A DNA stretch of 64,000 bases from Micromonospora sp. HK10 (GTDB lineage Bacteria > Actinomycetota > Actinomycetes > Mycobacteriales > Micromonosporaceae): assembly GCF_000982955.1 (NCBI RefSeq), contig NZ_KQ058794.1, forward strand, positions 39,613-103,612, written 5' to 3'. Both the position numbers and the translations under genes were made by a program. Positions within the stretch are counted from its first letter, which is position 1. Every line of letters begins with the position of its first letter. Shown one piece after another: positions 59,677-64,000 of the stretch. Under the pieces are notes generated by a model. The model was given only the letters and a program-made list of their open reading frames with translations. It was not told the DNA's origin and made no database searches.

Positions 59677-60228
59677 TCAGCGGGCGGACTCGTCGAGCAG
59701 CGCGGTGACGTCCAGGTGCGCGGGGCGGCAGCCCATCGTCGCCGCGAAGCGCCGCACGGCGGCGTCGACGTGGTCGCGCACGGCGGCCAGTTCCGCCTCC
59801 GGGGCCAGCCGCACCTCGACCCAGACGTCCGGCCGGGCCACCGGTCCGGTGAGCACCACCCGGGCGTGCCGTGCCCCGGGCGCCCGCAGCAGGTCCCGTT
59901 GCAGCGCGTCGGTCAGCACGGCGCCCGCCACCCGGGTCCGCCCGCCGCCGTCCGCCGGCCGCGCCAGGGTGCCGTCCAGCCGGTCGGGCACCCGCAGGGC
60001 AGCGACCAGCAGCCGCCGTCCGGCCAGGGCCAGCAGCAGCCCGCCGACCGTCACCGCCAGCGCGCTCCACGGCGTACCGGCCCGCCACCAGCGCAGCAGG
60101 GCAGCGCCGAGCAGCGGCGCGTCCCCGCCGGGCAGCCCGCCGGCGCCCACCGCGAGGGCGACCCCGCCCCCGGCCACCAGCAGCAGGGCGAGCACCGTCC
60201 AGAGCAGCCGGTGCGCGGCGTTGCTCAC
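59677..60228 (-). CDS. AmaP-like membrane anchor of the Asp23 operon
   Basis: This 183-residue protein has two N-terminal hydrophobic helices (about 7-27 and 55-75), then a basic linker and a domain with RDVWVEVRL-type strands (ARPDVWVEVRLAPEAELAAV). This resembles AmaP, the membrane anchor of Asp23 in envelope stress systems. It is the last gene of a four-gene operon. The start is GTG, with a GTGA overlap to the preceding stop. Sequence similarity to the gene before it suggests that they are paralogues. Confidence 0.7.
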   Translation of the reverse strand: MSNAAHRLLWTVLALLLVAGGGVALAVGAGGLPGGDAPLLGAALLRWWRAGTPWSALAVTVGGLLLALAGRRLLVAALRVPDRLDGTLARPADGGGRTRVAGAVLTDALQRDLLRAPGARHARVVLTGPVARPDVWVEVRLAPEAELAAVRDHVDAAVRRFAATMGCRPAHLDVTALLDESAR

Positions 60229-60743
60229 GGCGCCCGCCGGGACGGCACGAGCCGGACCTCGATCCGGCCGGGAGCCGGCGCGGCCAGCCGCTCGAGTTCC
60301 CGGCGCAGGGCGAACTCGACGTCGGCGCGGGCCGCCGGGTCGCCGGTGGCGGTGACCCGGGGCCGCCAGGCTTCGCCACGGCGGCGCACCCGCACCCGCG
60401 CCCGCCGGATGCTCGGCACCGACCGGACCGTCCGGGCCAGTCGCCGCTCCACGCCCCGGCGGTGCAGGTGCCAGCCGTCGTGGCCGGCGGCGGGCAGCCG
60501 GACCGGGCGCCACCGGCGCAGCTGGGCGGCGAGCACCACCAGGCCGAACAGGGCGAGGCCGGCGGCGACGGCGCGCACCGGCGGGTCCTGCCACCGTGCC
60601 CCGGTCAGCGGGGCGGACCAGCGGCCGAGCAGCGGGCCGGGCCGGCCCAGCGCCGCGAGCAGCCCTGCGACGGCGACCAGCGCCCCGCCGACGAGCAGCG
60701 CGACGGCGAGCAGCAGGGTGGCGACCCGGTTGACGGTACGCAC
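60225..60743 (-). CDS. DUF6286-type membrane protein of the Asp23 operon
   Basis: This 172-residue protein has two helices (about 8-30 and 58-78), with RTVNRVATLLLAVALLVGGA at the start, then an Arg-rich linker and a C-terminal alpha/beta domain (about 95-170). This is the layout of DUF6286 proteins that accompany Asp23/Gls24 in actinobacteria. It starts at GTG, 1 nt after the Asp23 stop, and its own stop overlaps the next start. It probably anchors or recruits the Asp23-type protein at the membrane. Confidence 0.78.
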   Translation of the reverse strand: MRTVNRVATLLLAVALLVGGALVAVAGLLAALGRPGPLLGRWSAPLTGARWQDPPVRAVAAGLALFGLVVLAAQLRRWRPVRLPAAGHDGWHLHRRGVERRLARTVRSVPSIRRARVRVRRRGEAWRPRVTATGDPAARADVEFALRRELERLAAPAPGRIEVRLVPSRRAP

Positions 60744-60744
60744 G

Positions 60745-61119
60745 TCAGCCCCCGGCCGCCGGGCGGGCGGTCCGGTCGCCCGCCGTCCCGGTGTGTTCGG
60801 CGGGCAGCCGCAGGTCCACCACGGTGACGGTGACGGACTCGACGGTCAGGCCGGTGCACGCCTCGACCTGGTCGGCGATCCGCCGGCGTACCGCCTCGGC
60901 GACCGTCGGCAGGTGCGCGCCGTGGTCCACCACGAGATCGAGATCGACCCGGGCCACGTTCCCGGCCACCCGGACGGTCGCGGCGGGGGAGGAGGCGGCC
61001 GGCGTACGGCCCGTTGCCTCCTCGGCGAGGCGGGCGATCCGCCGTTCGGTCCAGCGCGTGGCGGGCGCGGTCCGGGCACGCCCGGGTGTGCTGTCGCGCC
61101 GGGGCAGGGTGCCGGTCAT
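60745..61119 (-). CDS. Asp23/Gls24 family envelope stress protein
   Basis: This 124-residue protein has the Asp23 core: TVRVAGNVARVDLDLVVDHG, then TVAEAVRRRIADQVEACTGL and VESVTVTVVDLRLP. It has an N-terminal basic tail with TPGRARTAPATRWTERRIAR. In Firmicutes Asp23 lines the membrane and affects cell-wall homeostasis. Here it is preceded by a small membrane protein gene and followed by two membrane-anchor genes. The four genes have gaps of 13, 1 and -4 nt. Confidence 0.88.
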   Translation of the reverse strand: MTGTLPRRDSTPGRARTAPATRWTERRIARLAEEATGRTPAASSPAATVRVAGNVARVDLDLVVDHGAHLPTVAEAVRRRIADQVEACTGLTVESVTVTVVDLRLPAEHTGTAGDRTARPAAGG

Positions 61120-61132
61120 CCGGGCGCCCGGC

Positions 61133-61321
61133 TCAGCGGCGCCGGCCCGCGGTCACCCGGTCGGCGAGGCCGGGGACGGTGACGTCGCCGTCGACGAGCC
61201 GGACCAGCAGCCAGCCGACCAGCCCGGCCAGCGTGGCGGCCGCGGCGGCGCCGGGTCCGCCCAACGCCCAGACCGCGACCAGGAGGAACCCGGCGAGGAA
61301 CCCGAACTGCTGGCGCGTCAT
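61133..61321 (-). CDS. Small integral membrane protein, DUF2273-like
   Basis: This 62-residue protein is dominated by two hydrophobic stretches (about 6-24 and 27-43) and ends in a basic LADRVTAGRRR. It starts at ATG after GGAGG. DUF2273-like proteins sit at the head of Asp23 operons and are thought to help anchor the complex. The position here supports that role. It is the first gene of the operon, so its promoter must lie in the gap just upstream. Confidence 0.7.
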   Translation of the reverse strand: MTRQQFGFLAGFLLVAVWALGGPGAAAAATLAGLVGWLLVRLVDGDVTVPGLADRVTAGRRR

Positions 61322-61571
61322 CTCCGCCTCCGCTCCACCCACCGACCGGACCGGCGGGGGCGTACCCGTTTCCGCGCCGGGCAGTCGTGGCGGGCCGCCC
61401 GGCCTGAAGGACAGCAACTGGCCGTTGCTGCATCGACCGGCGGGCGGCGCGGGACGGCGCCCGACCGGCCGGGGCGGCGGGCCGCCGGGTTCGGTGCCCG
61501 CGTCGGCCGCCGCCTCCCGTTCGTCCGGTTCGGGCAGGACCTAGACTCGCTCCGGTCGACCGAGGCGACGG

Positions 61572-62453
61572 ATGGATCTGGCGAAGATGACGAGTACCCG
61601 CACCGAGGCGGCCGCCTGGCTGCGTGCGGTCCCGGCCGGGGGCCCGACCTCGCCCACCCGCTCCGGTCTGGTCGTCCACCCCGCCCGCCGGCTCAGCGAG
61701 CTGGTGCAGGGCCGGCCGCCGGGCATCACCGGCCACCAGTGGAGCACCGCCATCCGCGAACTCCTCGACCAGGTGGTCTGCGCGGCCGACACCGGGTGGC
61801 CGGTGTTCGCCGTCGCGTTCGCCCCGCCGGCGGAGCCCGGCTCGCCGGCACGGCGCGCCGAGCGGTTGACCGGCACGGTCTGTGCGGCCGTCGGCCTGCC
61901 GCTGCTGCGGGTCGAGTCGGCCACCCTGCGGGGCGCGGACCACGGGCGCCGCCTCGTCGAGTACGTCATCGACGCGCGGGCGTACGCGGCCGGCACCGGC
62001 CCGGACGGCGGCGACGCGGTGGGCTTCCGGGACATCCTGGGCCGGCTGCCCGACGGTCGCCGTGGTCCGGTCAACGATCTGGGCGCGCTGGCCCGGGCGG
62101 CGGCCGTCGCCGGGTACGTGGATCGCGCCCTCGCCGACCCGATCCTGCGCGGGCTGCACGTGCGCTGGACCGGCGGCCCCGCCGAGGGATGGGGCTGGGT
62201 CGAAGTGCGGCCCGGCCGGTGCCTGGTGGAACGGGTCCGGCTCGACGTCGGGCGGTTCTCCTGCGGGATCGACCCGGGCCGGCTCGCCGAGGACCTGGCC
62301 GCGCTGGCGGTGGGGGAGCGGCTGCGTGACCTCGCGGCCGGGGAGCCGCCGCTGGTGGCGCGCGACGAGGTGCGCCGCCAGATCCGGGCGCTGGCGGCCC
62401 GGCGGGACGAGGCCGACGGCGGCTTCGCCTTCGACCACCTCTACGCCGACTGA
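61572..62453 (+). CDS. Hypothetical protein with DUF2726-like segment
   Basis: I cannot assign a full family to this 293-residue soluble protein. Residues about 50-135 resemble the nuclease-fold-like DUF2726 segment, including WPVFAVAFAPPAEPG and the GLPLLRVESATLRG tail that recalls the 'GIPLLRI' motif. The C-terminal part is helical and acidic. There is no signal peptide or membrane helix. Its promoter is not obvious; TAGACT at about 61541 may be a -10. The neighbours, an Asp23 operon and a secreted protein, give no functional clue. Confidence 0.6.
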   Translation: MDLAKMTSTRTEAAAWLRAVPAGGPTSPTRSGLVVHPARRLSELVQGRPPGITGHQWSTAIRELLDQVVCAADTGWPVFAVAFAPPAEPGSPARRAERLTGTVCAAVGLPLLRVESATLRGADHGRRLVEYVIDARAYAAGTGPDGGDAVGFRDILGRLPDGRRGPVNDLGALARAAAVAGYVDRALADPILRGLHVRWTGGPAEGWGWVEVRPGRCLVERVRLDVGRFSCGIDPGRLAEDLAALAVGERLRDLAAGEPPLVARDEVRRQIRALAARRDEADGGFAFDHLYAD

Positions 62454-62500
62454 GGTCGCGGCCCGGCCGGACGTCGCCGAAAAATCTCCCGATCGCCGGT

Positions 62501-62528
62501 TGAACCATCGCCGCCGTCGCTCCGTACC
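62501..62528 (+). promoter_or_regulatory. Possible ECF-sigma-like promoter
   Basis: TGAACC, a 16-nt spacer and CGTACC stand about 175 nt before the secreted-protein gene. The pair resembles ECF-type promoters of actinobacteria, but no sigma factor can be assigned. Confidence 0.3.
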
Positions 62529-62703
62529 TAAGCGGGAATGGACGAGATCTTCCCAGCCGCGCGGCACAGGCGCGGTGACGGTGCGGAAAGGGCATCGTCG
62601 CTCGTCGACGTGCAACCGGAACGTCGCAGTGATCCTCACCCCGAAATCCGTCGGTCCGCCAGGGTCACGAATCAGCTACCGGATCGAGAAGGAGAGCAAT
62701 TCG

Positions 62704-63981
62704 ATGCGCAGGTCCACACGGGCGCGCCGGTCATCCGGTAACGCGCGGAGCAAGCGGCTGCTGGCCGTGGTCGGCACGCTCGCGGTCTTCGGCGGCATCG
62801 TCGCCGTCACCCAGATCTCGTCCGCCCAGGACCGGCGGACGAACCTCCGGTCGGCCTCGGCGTCGTGCACCGCCCCGAGCCCGGGCTCCACCGCGCCGGC
62901 ACAGCAGGGCAGCACCACCCGTACGTGGCAGAACGGCCGCTGGGTCCGCAACCACTGGGGTGACGGGCAGATGTCGGTCGCCGAGTGCGAGCAGACCAAG
63001 GGGGGCGGCGCGGGCGCCGGCACCCCGAAGGTGACCTGCCCCGACGTCCGAGCCAAGCTGCCCGAGGTGCCCGCGCAGGCGCGCGCCGAGGTGGACCGTA
63101 ACCTGGCACTGCTGGACAGCCAGATCGCCGAGGCCAACCGGCAGCTCGCGGCGAACGCCCGCAAGGGTGGCGACGTCATCAACAACACCGTTCTGCGACC
63201 GCTCGCCGACCGGCGGACCGCGACGTTGAACCGGATCGCCACGGCGATCGGCCGGGTCGCGCCGCGGCCGCAGGGACTCGACGAACTCGCCCAGTGCGCA
63301 ATCGCGGACAACCCGCAGACCGGCGGCCAGAATGGTGGCCAGACCGGCGCGCCGAATGGCGGTCAGACCGGCGCGCCGAATGGTGGTCAGACCGGCGGTA
63401 ACAATGGCGGCGGGCAGAACGGCGGCGGCACGAACGGGCTGGAGGTGCTGGCCAAGGACTGCTCCGGCAGCCAGCTTGAGGCGCACAACGGTTTCCAGGC
63501 CGGGAACCGCTGCGTGAGCACCGCATTCGGTGAGGTCGGCGCGGCGGAGAACAATCCCTCGCTGCTCATCACCCAGTTCCCGAACCGGGTCCAGCGCAAC
63601 CAGCCGTTCACGCTCCGGGTCACCACCCGCAACCTGATCCGCGACCGGTTCCTCGCCGCCGGCCAGGGCGGCTACTACCTGGAGAGTTCCCTGCTCAACG
63701 ACCAGGGCCTGGTGCGCGGCCACTTCCACACCGCCTGCCGGATGCTGGGTAGCACCCGCCAGCCCCCGAACCCGCAGGACGTGCCGGCGTTCTTCGTGGC
63801 CACCGAGGACGGCCGGGGCAGCTCCGAGGCGGACGACGTGCTCATCCAGGTGCCCGGTCTGGCCCAGTCGGGGATCGCCCAGTGCGCGGTCTGGGCCGGT
63901 GACGGCTCGCACCGCATCCCGATGATGGAGCGGGCCAACCAGACCCCCGCCTTCGACGTGGTGCGGATCCGGGTCAACTGA
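62704..63981 (+). CDS. Secreted hypothetical protein with Gly/Asn/Thr repeat linker
   Basis: This 425-residue protein has a basic start RRSTRARRSSGNARSKR and a hydrophobic segment LLAVVGTLAVFGGIVAVTQ (about residues 19-38) that is a signal peptide or anchor. A helical domain (about 115-200) follows. A 24-bp tandem repeat encodes NGGQTGAP-type units (about 206-240). The C-terminal beta domain (about 250-425) includes NQPFTLRVTTRNLIRDRFLA and HFHTACRML. That domain resembles those of actinobacterial Pecanex-like or DUF1996-like secreted proteins, but I am not sure. AAGGAGAG precedes the ATG. Function is unknown. Confidence 0.7.
   Translation: MRRSTRARRSSGNARSKRLLAVVGTLAVFGGIVAVTQISSAQDRRTNLRSASASCTAPSPGSTAPAQQGSTTRTWQNGRWVRNHWGDGQMSVAECEQTKGGGAGAGTPKVTCPDVRAKLPEVPAQARAEVDRNLALLDSQIAEANRQLAANARKGGDVINNTVLRPLADRRTATLNRIATAIGRVAPRPQGLDELAQCAIADNPQTGGQNGGQTGAPNGGQTGAPNGGQTGGNNGGGQNGGGTNGLEVLAKDCSGSQLEAHNGFQAGNRCVSTAFGEVGAAENNPSLLITQFPNRVQRNQPFTLRVTTRNLIRDRFLAAGQGGYYLESSLLNDQGLVRGHFHTACRMLGSTRQPPNPQDVPAFFVATEDGRGSSEADDVLIQVPGLAQSGIAQCAVWAGDGSHRIPMMERANQTPAFDVVRIRVN
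63316..63414 (+). repeat. 24-bp coding tandem repeat in the secreted protein
   Basis: About four imperfect 24-bp units encode the linker of the secreted protein (Asn-Gly-Gly-Gln-Thr-Gly-Ala-Pro and variants). Since 24 is a multiple of three, copy-number changes keep the frame and vary linker length. Confidence 0.75.
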
Positions 63982-64000
63982 CCTGGCGCGACGGCCGGGG

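Overview
The window is a very GC-rich actinobacterial chromosome segment. An actinobacterial SecA2 end, GAF-ANTAR and STAS regulators, an FxSxx-COOH peptide locus, SigB-like promoters and many GTG starts suggest Micromonosporaceae, probably Micromonospora. This is an inference from gene content and sequence style. I saw no rRNA, tRNA, CRISPR array, transposase or prophage gene.

Layout. 1-10.3 kb: the end of secA2, then small stress and housekeeping genes (GAF-ANTAR regulator, DUF2231 membrane protein, DUF3500 protein, ankyrin protein, cupin, a cysteine dioxygenase-rhodanese pair, two paralogous winged-helix proteins, a kinase-like protein with a broken P-loop, a DksA/TraR-type protein, two DUF72 proteins, a DUF2267 protein). 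10.4-12.0 kb: a 95-residue Asp/Gly/Ala repeat peptide directly followed by a JmjC-type oxygenase, a candidate undescribed peptide-modification pair. 12.0-12.7 kb: a gene-free block built of three kinds of repeat. 13.8-23.2 kb: a small metabolic locus with MFS exporter and AMP-forming ligase on one strand, and secreted GDSL hydrolase, unusual P450, alpha/beta hydrolase, 2-hydroxyacid oxidase and aminotransferase on the other. The last steps resemble arylglycine formation. 23.6-31.7 kb: glyA under a ZTP riboswitch, an SDR, a hemerythrin protein, a secreted subtilisin, nnrD with a phosphatase, a stand-alone LigD-type polymerase domain, and an Lrp regulator. 31.8-35.5 kb: a 2-oxoacid dehydrogenase operon (E1 alpha, E1 beta, E2) carrying an in-frame 57-bp duplication at the E2 start.

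35.8-49.7 kb is the most distinctive part. A three-gene operon (membrane-anchored protein and two P-loop ATPases) converges on a divergent RiPP locus. One arm holds an FxSxx-COOH precursor, a 1312-residue FxsT-type protein (degenerate ParA-like, TIR-like, NB-ARC and TPR regions), an unknown protein and a cation:proton antiporter. The other arm holds an FxsB-type radical SAM/SPASM maturase translationally coupled to an HExxH peptide hydroxylase.

49.9-64.0 kb: an L,D-transpeptidase, an SMP-30-like protein, an ABC transporter with a divergent NarL-type two-component system, a STAS protein, an FKBP, a DoxX protein, a CBS-BON protein with a DosR-like box, a BtuF-like protein, an Asp23-type envelope operon and two poorly characterised proteins.

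Regulation seen directly: four promoters with a near-identical CGTTT/GGTTT, 16-nt spacer, GGGTA architecture (SigB/SigF type) precede the GAF-ANTAR, DUF2231, DksA-like and hemerythrin genes, with a weaker fifth before the phosphatase-nnrD pair. Strong perfect hairpins separate most convergent genes.
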